Source of the DNA: Granulicella sapmiensis
GTDB taxonomy: Bacteria; Acidobacteriota; Terriglobia; Terriglobales; Acidobacteriaceae
Direction: 5' to 3'
DNA: 64,000 bases
Assembly: GCA_026225395.1 (NCBI GenBank)
Contig: JAMFSR010000043.1
Coordinates: 45,330 to 109,329 of the forward strand
Shown: piece after piece, positions 15,717 to 24,436 of the stretch
How the letters are laid out: each line of letters begins with the position of its first letter
How positions within the stretch are numbered: position 1 is the first letter of the stretch
The notes under the pieces: model-generated
What the model saw: the letters and a program-made list of their open reading frames with translations, nothing else
What the model was told of the DNA's origin: nothing
Database searches by the model: none
Position numbers and translations under genes: made by a program

Positions 15717-18104
15717 CTAGGCAGTCTCTGGTTGTGAGGCTGTGGAGCTGAAGGTCGCTATCGCCACCCCGAGATAGGGATGTTTCGCTTTTAGCGTGAT
15801 GGTTCCCGGGGTTTCGGTCGTTCGGATCCAGATAGCACCTGTGCCGCCGATGAGACCGAAGGGGTTGTCGCCGATGATCTGGCCGGGGCCATCGATCGTG
15901 AACTCGATGGCATCGGCTGCGAAGTGGCGGAGCGCGCCGTACTCGTCGTTCACGCGCAGTACAACGCGGACGGCATCGGCGCCATCAGCGGTGAGGCTGG
16001 TTTCGTCGGGAAGAAGGACGAAAGCCTTATCGGCTCCTGAACCGGAGTACTTCTTCGAGATCACAATCTTGCCATCGATGAGGCCGTCGATGCGGAGATC
16101 TCCCCAACTGTCGTGACTGATCTTCCTGCCGACGAGGAACGTAAAAGGCGGATACTTCAAGTGAGGGAACTGCTCACGATCAGGTCCGCCTTCAATGACG
16201 AGATGCTCGCCCCTTTCGTTGAAGGTTGTCATGCGGATAGTGTCGACGTTGGAGCAGATGAGAGCGTGGTCGAAGTTGGTTGACTCATCGTTGCGGGCCC
16301 AGTAGAAAGCGGGTTCAAGGACGATCTCATCTTCACGATCAGCCATGGATTTGTAGAAGAGCGCAGCTGGTTTTGGTGTGCGGAAGATATCCATGACGCC
16401 GTGGTAGCAGATGCGGTCGCCGGAGCCGAAGCTGTCGTGGGTGTTGTAATCGAACGCGCACCAGCCGATGCCGCCGGAGTACTGGGGGTCGGAGGCGATC
16501 TGATCGTGGACACGGGCATGGCGAACGATGTGTTCGCGTTGGCGCTCGTATGCGTCGATGGTCTTGGTAGGGAAGGTATGGCCGACGAACTCGGTGTTAA
16601 GATAGCGCGGATGGTTCGGTTTCATGAGCGGGAATCCGAAGTCGTTGCAGGTGAAAACATCTTCCAGGAACTCGCCATTGTAGAGGCCGCCCGTACGAAT
16701 GCCACACGTTTGGCGGGTAGAGTCAAGCGAGCGCGCAAGGCTGTTGGTGCGGGTGTAGAAGTCGTGATTGTCTGGGCTTTCGTTGATGCGGACGCCCCAG
16801 GTGATGATAGCGGGGTGGTTCCAGTCTCGCCGGATCATGCGGCGAACGTTGTCGACTGCGACGTCTTGCCATGCGAGATCACCGATGTGCTGCCAGCCGG
16901 GAATCTCTTCAAGCACAAGCAAACCAATCTCATCGCAGGCATCCAGGAAATGGCGCGACTGTGGATAGTGCGATGTGCGAACGATGTTGCAGCGGCAATC
17001 GTCGCGCAGGATCTTTGCATCCTGACGCTGAGCGCGACCGGACATGGCCTGGCCGACCCACGGGAACGTCTGATGGCGGTCGAGGCCGTGGAGCTTGATG
17101 ATCTTGCCGTTGAGCGAAAAACCGTGATCGGTGAATAGAGCTTCCCGGAAGCCAATGCGGCGCGTTTCTTCGTCGATGGGGACGCCGTTCTCGAGCAGCT
17201 GAACGTGGATGGTATAAAGCTTTGGATTCTTCAGGTCCCAGAGATCGACTTTGCCTGCTAGCGAAATCGAAGCAGACGGGGCATCCTTCGCGGGATCGTA
17301 TGCGAGCGCACCCATGGCCTGATCGGCGTCGGCGGCGTTGTGCTGCTTTACCGGAGGAAGCGATACAGGAGAAGACGATTTTGCGATTACTTTGTCGCCA
17401 TCGCGGAGCTCGGCATGGATCGACAGGTGCCTACTGGTGATGCCCTCAGGGCGGTCGAGATACACGTCGATATCGACCGAAGGATTGCCCGATAGAACAT
17501 CTTTGGTCTTCGCGTGGATATTTTCGATGAAGATTTGCGGAACGATGCGGAGGGCCACTTCGCGGTAGATGCCGCCGAAGGTGAGGTAGTCGACTTCGTT
17601 GCCGAACGGAGGAATATCTTTGCGCTCGGTCGAGTCAACATCCAGCGATATGAAATTGTCGCTCGGCGCGAGATGCGGGGTTAGCTCAAAGGTAAACGGG
17701 GTATAGCCACCTCGATAGGTCCCGAGCTTCTTGCCGTTGCAATAGACCGTAGAAGCGAGCATCACGCCTTCGAAATCGATGAAGACACGTTTGCCTTTGG
17801 CATCTGCGGGGATTGCTATGGGACGGCGATACGCAGAGATGAACTCGTAAGTGGTGTCGTTGAAGCCGTGCCACGGAAGCGGGATGTTGGTGTGTGGAAC
17901 GATGACGCGGGTGAAAGCAGAGTCGTCGAAACCGGGCTCATGCACCCCTGTTGGCGGCTTGCTGGAGTAGTGCCAGCCACGATTGATCGGAAGCACAGAG
18001 CGGCCGGGAGCCAATGGATGAGTTGGAACGGCAAGGGCGCTTTTGGAAACGGTTGCAGCGGCGGCGAGGGTGCCGGTTGCCTTGAGGAACGATCGACGAT
18101 CCAT
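15717..18104 (-). CDS. Tat-exported glycoside hydrolase family 2 (beta-galactosidase-like)
   Basis: I choose ATG 18104 (AGGAGA about 6 bp upstream) rather than an in-frame start 24 bp earlier, because it places the twin-arginine signal RRSFLKATG at residues 3-11, giving 795 residues. The GH2 plan is present: jelly-roll sugar-binding domain, Ig-like domain, then the TIM barrel from about residue 300 (GFSLNGKIIKLHGLDRHQ). The likely acid/base is Glu in WGVRINESPD and the nucleophile Glu in LNTEFVGH. An Ig-like C-terminal domain follows. The family hydrolyses beta-galactosides, beta-mannosides or beta-glucuronides; the substrate is not clear. Export by Tat suggests periplasmic action on plant-derived oligosaccharides. 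Confidence 0.88.
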   Translation of the reverse strand: MDRRSFLKATGTLAAAATVSKSALAVPTHPLAPGRSVLPINRGWHYSSKPPTGVHEPGFDDSAFTRVIVPHTNIPLPWHGFNDTTYEFISAYRRPIAIPADAKGKRVFIDFEGVMLASTVYCNGKKLGTYRGGYTPFTFELTPHLAPSDNFISLDVDSTERKDIPPFGNEVDYLTFGGIYREVALRIVPQIFIENIHAKTKDVLSGNPSVDIDVYLDRPEGITSRHLSIHAELRDGDKVIAKSSSPVSLPPVKQHNAADADQAMGALAYDPAKDAPSASISLAGKVDLWDLKNPKLYTIHVQLLENGVPIDEETRRIGFREALFTDHGFSLNGKIIKLHGLDRHQTFPWVGQAMSGRAQRQDAKILRDDCRCNIVRTSHYPQSRHFLDACDEIGLLVLEEIPGWQHIGDLAWQDVAVDNVRRMIRRDWNHPAIITWGVRINESPDNHDFYTRTNSLARSLDSTRQTCGIRTGGLYNGEFLEDVFTCNDFGFPLMKPNHPRYLNTEFVGHTFPTKTIDAYERQREHIVRHARVHDQIASDPQYSGGIGWCAFDYNTHDSFGSGDRICYHGVMDIFRTPKPAALFYKSMADREDEIVLEPAFYWARNDESTNFDHALICSNVDTIRMTTFNERGEHLVIEGGPDREQFPHLKYPPFTFLVGRKISHDSWGDLRIDGLIDGKIVISKKYSGSGADKAFVLLPDETSLTADGADAVRVVLRVNDEYGALRHFAADAIEFTIDGPGQIIGDNPFGLIGGTGAIWIRTTETPGTITLKAKHPYLGVAIATFSSTASQPETA

Positions 18105-18319
18105 TGAATCTCCTGAATGAGTCAGCACGCGGGAGCAGGCCCGATGTTGTGCATTTCATTGTGCTTGAAAACGTTCGTCCCTGGCGACTGTTTCGTGAAA
18201 CCTACAACAGCCGGGATGGTGATGGCACCGTGAGCTCCCGCGAGTGCGGCAGCCGTTCTACGTGTCATCTGGAGGCCATGCAGCCAAAGGCATGCACCGG
18301 CTATGCTATGGGACGGTCG
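18105..18319. promoter_or_regulatory. Intergenic region upstream of the GH2 gene with inverted-repeat motifs
   Basis: The region separates the GH2 start from the end of the upstream unknown gene. It contains GTTTC-GT-GAAAC, a perfect 5-bp inverted repeat with a 2-base spacer (18190-18201). About 20 bp away is TGAAAACGTTCG (18166-18177), half of which fits the TG..A.CG.T pattern of LacI-family operators. Either could be a control site for the GH2 gene, but both are short and may be chance. I see no convincing -35/-10 pair. Confidence 0.3.
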
Positions 18320-20944
18320 TTACTTTTGATCCACCGCCGCTGGTCCTGCAGGTGCAGCAGCGGCTTTGGCGGGTGGAGGCTGCGTCGCAGGAGTGGCAGG
18401 CGCCACTCCCTGGGCCGCAGGTGCCGCGGCAGGAGCAGGAGCCGCGGTTTGTGCAGCGGGCGCGGGTGGTGGTGCTTTTTGGACGGGTGTTGGCAGGGTC
18501 ACGGTCGCCAGGGGAGAGGTGTCATCTCGCAACTTCAGATAAAGCGTGGCTCCATCTGCGGGAGTGGGTACGGTCAGGTTGCTGTCCGCGAAGCCCGTTG
18601 GAACCTCGGTCGGCTTGGCGAAGTCTTTTGCCGCGCCGAACGACTGCACGAGGAAGAAATTGCTGCCGTCCACGGTGCATGTTGGAGCGTCCGGAGTCGT
18701 ACAGTGAATGGCCGTGATCTTTGGGGCGCGCACGAGGATGCCAAGCGCGGTCCAATCGCCCGGCGTCCCATCTGCCGCAACGGGGCGCATTGCCAGCTTG
18801 CCAAATGCCGACTGCCCAAAGGCCTTCAGCGGATCCAGCGTAGCAACGGCGGTGTGGTCATCCTGCAGAACGAGATTGTTCGACGCCAGCGAGAGACTGG
18901 TATGGACAGAACCGTCTGCCGTGGCGACCTCGACAGTCTGGTTGCGGGGGAATACATCTTTAGTCTGAACGACGAAGGTCAGCTTTCCGTCCAGAGGGAT
19001 ATCGTCTTTAGCGCCGAGAGTGACCGGTATAGACCCTTCCTTCTGCTCAGGGGTGGCTTTGAAAGAAAGCAGCTTCAATCCTGGACGTGCGGCCTCAGTT
19101 GAGATCTTTGCCGTCATCGTGCGCCCGTCCTTCAACTTCACTGCGGCGTCGGAGCCATCCGCGGGTGAGACACCCGAGCCCGCATGGAGATGCACGGTCT
19201 TGTCGTCGTTGCCTTCGCCGGCCGGCGTAAAGTTCTGCTTGTCGATTTCAACCGAAACGACATCCTTGAGGCCCTGTCCGGTCAGGATGGCAGAGTCGTC
19301 GCCTTTATGAATTTTGATCGCGTCCAGCTTGATGCCGGCGTCGTAGGCAGTGAGGGGAACTTTATCCTGATTCGTATCGCCAAACTGTTTAATCGCAAGC
19401 GAGTAGCCGCCGGGCTGAACGGTCTTGAGCGAAACGTCCAGAGCGAGTGTGTCCTTTGCGTCTTTATCTGCAGCGGGCTTGAAGGCGACATCGACGTCTT
19501 TGTCCTTATCGCTCGATAGCGCAATGTGCTGGACGCAGGCGGTGCCGTCCGCTTTCAAATTGAATTTGTTGTCCTGTCCGGCCATGAGTTGCGTATTGCC
19601 GACGATCTTCCAGTTCTTTCCAGCAACTTGCTGAATGGTGATCGTTGGACCATCAAAGGAATCGAAGCCCCAGTACCCATGAATGCTGCCGGTGATCGTC
19701 AGGTCAGTTGTGCTGCCAATCTTCGCGTCCGACTTTGAGGCAGTCGCGCCACTTGCAGGCACCAAGTCGCGCAACGGCTCGCGCTTCTCGTCCTTGTTTA
19801 CGATCAACCCACCCTCGTAGGCGTCCGGCGTGAGTGCAATTTCCGTGGGACCGCCGGTGCGATTCAAATGCAGCACCAGGCCGTGGGCGAAGCTCGTCGA
19901 GAAGACGAGCGGAGCGCCTTCGAGTGGCACAACCATCTTCGGCTGCAAGAGACAGGCGACTTCGTTGGCATCATGGGGATGCAGCGGCGGCAGCTTTGCC
20001 TTCTGTATCGCCGGCAGGCCAATGACGATGACGGAGTCAGGCTTATGAAACGACGGTGGCGTATTGAGCTTCAAGCTGAGAGATTCACCCTGCGGGAAGC
20101 TGAGTCCAGGAATGTACTGGTACTGGGCCGTACGCAGTAGCGTAACAAGATGGACCAGATCCACAACCGCACCCACATAGGCGGAGTAGAGCCCGGCACC
20201 TGCAGCTTGGGTGGTAGAGGCGGCATTGATGAAATCGGACGATGCGCCCGTCGATAGTGCTTCGGCGACACTTTGGCCGTGACCATCGTCCAACAGAACA
20301 GGAGCGCTGGACTGCGTGAGGCAGGTTACCTGTTGATCGATGGGCTGTTTGAAGCAGTCGGCGTTCGGTTTCAAGGCGAGTGTGGCGGCAAGTTTGGCGG
20401 AGTGGTCCTTGATGGCATTTTGATCGTTTTGCGGGACGGCTTTCATTGCGGCAAGATAGCGCTCGATGCGCTGCTGCTCAAAGGACGCCTCGTTGAGATC
20501 GGAGTCCGCGCGAATGAAGAGACCCGGCTTACCCTTTACGGCAGAGCGCAGCGTCTTGAAGTCGCCGCCGGTTTCAGGAGCTATAAAAAGCAGAGCCTGC
20601 TGAGCTTCGTTCGGCACAACAATGGTTGTGCCTTCGGTAGTGTTCTTCTCCCAGGTATCGATCTCAGTGAACCAGTTATCCGGCGGCTCATTGGTGGTGC
20701 CGCGCAGGAAGGCGACGATCAACAGGAGATGATTGGACTGCGTGGGCGGAAGATCGGCCTTGACCCAGATCTTGTCACCTGCCTGAAGGTTAGGAACCTC
20801 GGCAATAGGGAGCGTGGAGTTTCCGCGAGTGACGCGGATGTTAATCTTGGGACCGATTAGGTCGAAACGAGCTTTATCGTCAGCGCGAAGGGCCGCCGCA
20901 AGGAAAAACGCGAGAAGAAGTGCTGCAACTTTCGAGACTTTCAT
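18320..20944 (-). CDS. Large secreted protein of unknown function, Ala/Pro-rich tail
   Basis: An 874-residue protein with a clear signal peptide (KVAALLLAFFLAAALRADDK). The body alternates beta-type segments with no motif I can assign. About residues 35-170 read like an extracellular beta-sandwich (GDKIWVKADLPPTQSNHLLLIVAFL). A middle part contains repeated Ig-like or IPT-like pieces (LTITGSIHGYWGFDSFDGPTI, TAYDAGIKLDAIKIHKGDD). The last 70 residues are almost all Ala, Pro and Gln (APAPAAAPAAQGVAPATPAT), a flexible tail. Two Cys pairs lie around LKPNADCFKQPIDQQVTCL and AIHCTTPDAPTCTVDG. It is probably an exported cell-envelope protein; no reaction can be proposed. The GH2 gene follows 215 bp downstream on the same strand. 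Confidence 0.75.
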   Translation of the reverse strand: MKVSKVAALLLAFFLAAALRADDKARFDLIGPKINIRVTRGNSTLPIAEVPNLQAGDKIWVKADLPPTQSNHLLLIVAFLRGTTNEPPDNWFTEIDTWEKNTTEGTTIVVPNEAQQALLFIAPETGGDFKTLRSAVKGKPGLFIRADSDLNEASFEQQRIERYLAAMKAVPQNDQNAIKDHSAKLAATLALKPNADCFKQPIDQQVTCLTQSSAPVLLDDGHGQSVAEALSTGASSDFINAASTTQAAGAGLYSAYVGAVVDLVHLVTLLRTAQYQYIPGLSFPQGESLSLKLNTPPSFHKPDSVIVIGLPAIQKAKLPPLHPHDANEVACLLQPKMVVPLEGAPLVFSTSFAHGLVLHLNRTGGPTEIALTPDAYEGGLIVNKDEKREPLRDLVPASGATASKSDAKIGSTTDLTITGSIHGYWGFDSFDGPTITIQQVAGKNWKIVGNTQLMAGQDNKFNLKADGTACVQHIALSSDKDKDVDVAFKPAADKDAKDTLALDVSLKTVQPGGYSLAIKQFGDTNQDKVPLTAYDAGIKLDAIKIHKGDDSAILTGQGLKDVVSVEIDKQNFTPAGEGNDDKTVHLHAGSGVSPADGSDAAVKLKDGRTMTAKISTEAARPGLKLLSFKATPEQKEGSIPVTLGAKDDIPLDGKLTFVVQTKDVFPRNQTVEVATADGSVHTSLSLASNNLVLQDDHTAVATLDPLKAFGQSAFGKLAMRPVAADGTPGDWTALGILVRAPKITAIHCTTPDAPTCTVDGSNFFLVQSFGAAKDFAKPTEVPTGFADSNLTVPTPADGATLYLKLRDDTSPLATVTLPTPVQKAPPPAPAAQTAAPAPAAAPAAQGVAPATPATQPPPAKAAAAPAGPAAVDQK

Positions 20945-21061
20945 CTCGGTTCTTAGACGCGGGGGCTGTGGGGCGGGTTGTGGAGGCTCTCGATAAGAGC
21001 AAGAAGAAATCCTCCGTCAGCCGCGATCCTGCGCTTGGCCCTGCAGCATTTCGCCCTTCAG

Positions 21062-21094
21062 CACAGAAGCCCTCCGAAGGGAAGGGCTTCTGTG
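21062..21094. terminator. Strong hairpin downstream of the tRNA pair
   Basis: A perfect 12-bp inverted repeat (CACAGAAGCCCT / AGGGCTTCTGTG) with a 9-base loop lies 14 bp beyond the 3' end of tRNA-Cys in the direction of tRNA transcription. It lacks a U-tract but is well placed to end or trim the tRNA transcript. Confidence 0.5.
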
Positions 21095-21107
21095 TCGCTG
21101 AAAATTG

Positions 21108-21182
21108 TGGAGGCGCGGGTCGGGATCGAACCGACGCATAAAGGTTTTGCAGACCTCTCCCTTACCACTTGGGTACCGCGCC
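21108..21182 (-). tRNA. tRNA-Cys (GCA), CCA encoded
   Basis: Read on the minus strand, the acceptor stem GGCGCGG pairs with CCGCGCC. The anticodon loop CTGCAAA gives GCA, the T-arm GTCGG-TTCGATC-CCGAC is perfect, and CCA is encoded at 21108-21110. It lies 81 bp downstream of tRNA-Gly and is probably cut from the same transcript. Confidence 0.96.
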
Positions 21183-21263
21183 TCAAACCTACACCACGCT
21201 AACAAGGCGCAGGACAACTGCTATCGCTAAGTAGAAGTGTATCGCAGATTGTGAGGGTATTTT

Positions 21264-21338
21264 TGGAGCGGGAGACCGGGGTCGAACCGGCGACATCTTC
21301 CTTGGCAAGGAAGCACTCTACCACTGAGCTACTCCCGC
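21264..21338 (-). tRNA. tRNA-Gly (GCC), CCA encoded
   Basis: Read on the minus strand, the acceptor stem GCGGGAG pairs with CTCCCGC. The D-arm is GCTCAGTGGTAGAGT, the anticodon loop TTGCCAA gives GCC, the T-arm is GCCGG-TTCGACC-CCGGT, and CCA is encoded at 21264-21266. Confidence 0.96.
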
Positions 21339-21350
21339 CCTGCCTCTGCA

Positions 21351-21379
21351 AGTATATCCGAGGATTGCGGGGGTTGCAA
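21351..21379 (-). promoter_or_regulatory. Sigma-70-type promoter of the tRNA-Gly/tRNA-Cys unit
   Basis: On the minus strand, TTGCAA (-35, 21374-21379) and TATACT (-10, 21351-21356) are separated by exactly 17 bp. The tRNA-Gly 5' end is 12 bp past the -10 box. This is the best housekeeping promoter seen in the window. Confidence 0.75.
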
Positions 21380-21390
21380 AGGCGATTTGG

Positions 21391-23385
21391 CTAGTCGCTG
21401 CCGGTCGGGGTACGGTCTACGATCATACGGCGGCTTGTGACCCGGAATCGCCCGCTGCGGACGACATGGGGGGTGATCGTGATCAGCAGCTCATCGGCGT
21501 CGACTTCGGCACTTTTTTCGGTCCCCTGAAAGCCGGGCAACTCGCTAAGGCCGGGGATGCCTTCAATGTCCCGGGCTTCGTTGCGGGAGACGGCGCTGGC
21601 CATCAGAGCTGTCTGGCCGGCCGGAATCGCAACGGTGGACGTGAAGCTCCGGTTGTTGAGGATGGGAATGCTGTCGATCGTCCCGCTTCCCAGCGCCTCA
21701 ATTTTCATGTCAAGGGCGACCGAAACATCGCCCGACCGCTGAATCTTCGGCGTGGCCTTGATCGTGATGCCCAGATCTTCGTACTGCACCTGCGGCACAG
21801 TCACAGAGCTGCTCGCGCCGTACTGGGCCAGCAGAGACGCAGCGGAGGTGCCATTGATGCTGACGCCCGACAGCTGCGAAGCCAGGGAGCTGCTGACACC
21901 GGAGCTGTAGGTCGCGGTCACAATGGGATAGCGCGTGCCGGCCCGAAAATTCAGGGGCTGATTGTCTCCGCCGCGGAGCTGGACATCGTCCAGCAGGCGT
22001 ACGTCACTGGAGTTTAGCAGCAGGTTGAAGGTGCCGCTGGAGGCAACATCGACCCCGAGCAGCGGCAGGCCGCCGTAATTGCCGACCGTCCCAAGAAGGC
22101 TGGTGAACTGGCTCGCCCCCGAGACGCCGGCGGCCACCAGGAACGCCAGTTCCGTGAGCTCGTTGGCGGCGCTCGTACCCGTCAGCTTCAGGGCGCCGCT
22201 CGATATCGCTTCGTCGATCAACGACTGGTTGGCGTTGATGAGGTTCTGGCCGCTTGTGACCAGCGAAAAGGCGCTCAGAGAGGCAGGCAGCGAAGCTCCG
22301 ATGTTCACCAGATGTGTCTTGCTGACCTCATAGAGTTTTATGTCGAGCAGCACATCCGAGCCGCCGTCGAGCATATCGGCATACGTTGCGTTCAGGGCTG
22401 TCACGGTCGACTCATCGCCGCGCACCAGCATGTGTCCACCGGTGGCGCTGGCGGTAACCTGCTTGAGTTCAAAGACATTCCGCGCCAGATTGGCTAACTC
22501 AGTCATCGCGTCGTTGCTCACACCAGGCAGATAAAGGGTTTCTTCGATCAGCGGCATCAGCCGGTCGCGGTCACCGGGTGTGTTTTTCGCGATCAGCGCG
22601 GTGCGGGGCTGCACGGGAACGGCAAAGATGTGGGCCATATCGGCAAGAACGCGTGTTGCGGTAGCAAAGTCGACATTGTCGAGATCGAATTTGACCGGGA
22701 CACTGCTGGTGAAACTCGAATCGAAAGTGACGTTGATGCCGAAATCACTATAGACCGAGCGAACGACGTCCTGCGCGCTGCCCCGATGATGGACGTCCTT
22801 GTTGCCTGGCGTCGGCGCGAACTCGATTGGGCCGGCGAATTCGGGCACACTGTTGCGCACGTCGTCCAGATCTACGACGGTCGGCAGGGGACTGGCATCG
22901 ACTCCCAGGTGCTGGGTGATGACATTGTTATCGGGGTCCAGCGCGCGCGCCTGGACGAGCAGCGCATCGGCTTTTGCATTGTCACCCAGCAACCGGGCTT
23001 TCGCCGCCGATTGCACCAGCTCGGTCAGATGGTGCTCGCGGGCGATGGCAAGCGAGAGAGCGTACTCCTGCCTATTTGGATTCAGCTGCACCGCATGCGC
23101 GAAGCTCCGCTCGGCAGCAGGGAGATCGTCGCGCTCCATCGCCTTCGCACCGTCGAGATAGGCGTCGTCGGCCTCGCGCGCCTGCCTGGCGGAAACCGGT
23201 GCGGGCGTCCTGGTGGAGGGTGCGGGCGTACGAGCTTGCAATGCACCCGCAGGGATGCTCGCCGGTGCGGTGGTAGTCTCCGGGGCTTGCTGTGCCGTGC
23301 AGGGTAGCGTGAACGCAGCCAGAGCCACAACGCGGAACGCATGCAACATGCGTAGCGAACGGCGAAGATGGCGGGAGCGAGGCAT
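21391..23385 (-). CDS. Secretin-domain protein (GspD/PilQ-like C-terminus) with TPR-like N-terminus
   Basis: A 664-residue exported protein (signal peptide ending TLPCTAQQ). A Pro/Thr-rich linker is followed by a TPR-like helical region (AERSFAHAVQLNPNRQEYALSLAIAREH). An N-domain follows (YSDFGINVTFDSSFTSSVPVKFDLDNVDFATATRVLADM), then the secretin domain from about residue 440 (DLGITIKATPKIQRSGDV; SIPILNNRSFTSTVAIPAGQ; GIPGLSELPGF; ELLITITPHVV). Secretins form gated outer-membrane channels for type II secretion or type IV pili. No other secretion genes are nearby, so it is either an orphan that joins a system encoded elsewhere or a dedicated channel. It lies 69 bp downstream of the Fis-type gene. 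Confidence 0.85.
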   Translation of the reverse strand: MPRSRHLRRSLRMLHAFRVVALAAFTLPCTAQQAPETTTAPASIPAGALQARTPAPSTRTPAPVSARQAREADDAYLDGAKAMERDDLPAAERSFAHAVQLNPNRQEYALSLAIAREHHLTELVQSAAKARLLGDNAKADALLVQARALDPDNNVITQHLGVDASPLPTVVDLDDVRNSVPEFAGPIEFAPTPGNKDVHHRGSAQDVVRSVYSDFGINVTFDSSFTSSVPVKFDLDNVDFATATRVLADMAHIFAVPVQPRTALIAKNTPGDRDRLMPLIEETLYLPGVSNDAMTELANLARNVFELKQVTASATGGHMLVRGDESTVTALNATYADMLDGGSDVLLDIKLYEVSKTHLVNIGASLPASLSAFSLVTSGQNLINANQSLIDEAISSGALKLTGTSAANELTELAFLVAAGVSGASQFTSLLGTVGNYGGLPLLGVDVASSGTFNLLLNSSDVRLLDDVQLRGGDNQPLNFRAGTRYPIVTATYSSGVSSSLASQLSGVSINGTSAASLLAQYGASSSVTVPQVQYEDLGITIKATPKIQRSGDVSVALDMKIEALGSGTIDSIPILNNRSFTSTVAIPAGQTALMASAVSRNEARDIEGIPGLSELPGFQGTEKSAEVDADELLITITPHVVRSGRFRVTSRRMIVDRTPTGSD

Positions 23386-23454
23386 GACTGAAGTTTAGAC
23401 GGACGGCAGGCCCATTTTGGGATTCGACCGGCTCGTGGAAGAGCCTGAGCGCGG

Positions 23455-23760
23455 CTACCGGCCGCCGGAGACGATCTGCAATGCGGGACGACCGGGACGC
23501 ATCGACCGGCCAGGGCGCACCGAAGTCGGAGGCCGCCGCAGACCCTTCTTGATCTGTGCGGAATCCATCTCCAGTTCTGCCAGCGTGCGGCTCAACGTGT
23601 TGCGGTGCATGCCAAGTTCTTCCGCGGCCTTGCACTGGTTGCCGCGATGACGAGCCAGCACCTCGAAGATAAAGCGCTTCTTGAACTCGCGCACGGCGTC
23701 GTTATACGGAAGCCCCGCGGCGTGCATTTGAAGGACGAGGTTGTCGAGATCGCGTTTCAC
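23455..23760 (-). CDS. Fis-type helix-turn-helix DNA-binding protein
   Basis: The frame is open from ATG 23889, which would overlap cvpA by 37 bp. I prefer GTG 23760, preceded by AAGGAA with 9-bp spacing, because recognisable similarity begins there (VKRDLDNLVLQMHAAG). This gives 101 residues. The HTH_8 motif is clear: FEVLARHRGNQCKAAEELG followed by MHRNTLSRTLAELEMD, as at the C-terminus of Fis and NtrC. The C-terminal 30 residues are Arg/Pro-rich and basic. It follows cvpA and smc on one strand. A nucleoid-associated role is possible; targets are unknown. Confidence 0.82.
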   Translation of the reverse strand: MKRDLDNLVLQMHAAGLPYNDAVREFKKRFIFEVLARHRGNQCKAAEELGMHRNTLSRTLAELEMDSAQIKKGLRRPPTSVRPGRSMRPGRPALQIVSGGR

Positions 23761-23852
23761 TCGCGGGGGTTCCTTATGACTTGGATTGGACAATCCTACA
23801 TGTTCTGGGCAATCAGGCTGAAGCTTTTGTTGCGAATGCAGATGTCGTTCTT

Positions 23853-24404
23853 TCAACCAGTGTGCGACGGAGAAGCTGATTTGATCCAATCGGGAGTTGT
23901 GTGCTTGATGTGCTCAGTACCGATGTGAAGCCGAAGTTTCAAGTCGGCGGGCATGACGAAGAATACAGCATGAGAGGCCCGCAGGAAAAATGGGGCCAAT
24001 TTTGAGGACTCCATCCAGGGTGCGGGCGGCAAAAAGGCAGTAACCGCCATCAGCAGGGCAGTGCCCAGGATACAGCCGCGAATCAGCCCGAAAAGCGCCC
24101 CAAGCAGCCGGTCAAAAAAGCCCAGCCCGATGGCAGCGGCTGTGCGTTTCAGCAGGCCTCCGATCAGCCCGGCGAGCAGCATGGTCCCAATCAGGATCAA
24201 GAGAAACGCAACAAGCTGCGCGATCTGGGTTGACGAGATAAGCCCCGCAAGTTGCACGGCCAGCACACGATAGAACCAGCACGCCAGCAGAAATCCTACA
24301 ATCAGCCCACCGAGCGCAAAGGCTTCGCGAAAGAATCCGCGGATCGCGGCGCGCACGATCGAGTACAGCAGCAGAGCGCCCAGGAGCCAGTCGAGTGGGT
24401 TCAT
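23853..24404 (-). CDS. cvpA: CvpA-family membrane protein
   Basis: A 183-residue protein that begins NPLDWLLGALLLYSIVRAAIRG and has four hydrophobic helices with the glycine-rich pattern of CvpA (GFFREAFALGGLIVGFLLA; FFDRLLGALFGLIRGCILG). CvpA is an inner-membrane protein linked to colicin V production and envelope stress tolerance in enterobacteria; its biochemical role is not settled. It starts 33 bp after smc, suggesting co-transcription. Confidence 0.88.
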   Translation of the reverse strand: MNPLDWLLGALLLYSIVRAAIRGFFREAFALGGLIVGFLLACWFYRVLAVQLAGLISSTQIAQLVAFLLILIGTMLLAGLIGGLLKRTAAAIGLGFFDRLLGALFGLIRGCILGTALLMAVTAFLPPAPWMESSKLAPFFLRASHAVFFVMPADLKLRLHIGTEHIKHTTPDWIKSASPSHTG

Positions 24405-24436
24405 TTCGTATCTTCCTCGGCTTGCTGTCCTCGCAC

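Noticed and set aside
18166..18201. LacI-type operator upstream of the GH2 gene
   Set aside because: Only half of the consensus matches and no LacI gene is nearby. Kept only as a low-confidence regulatory note.
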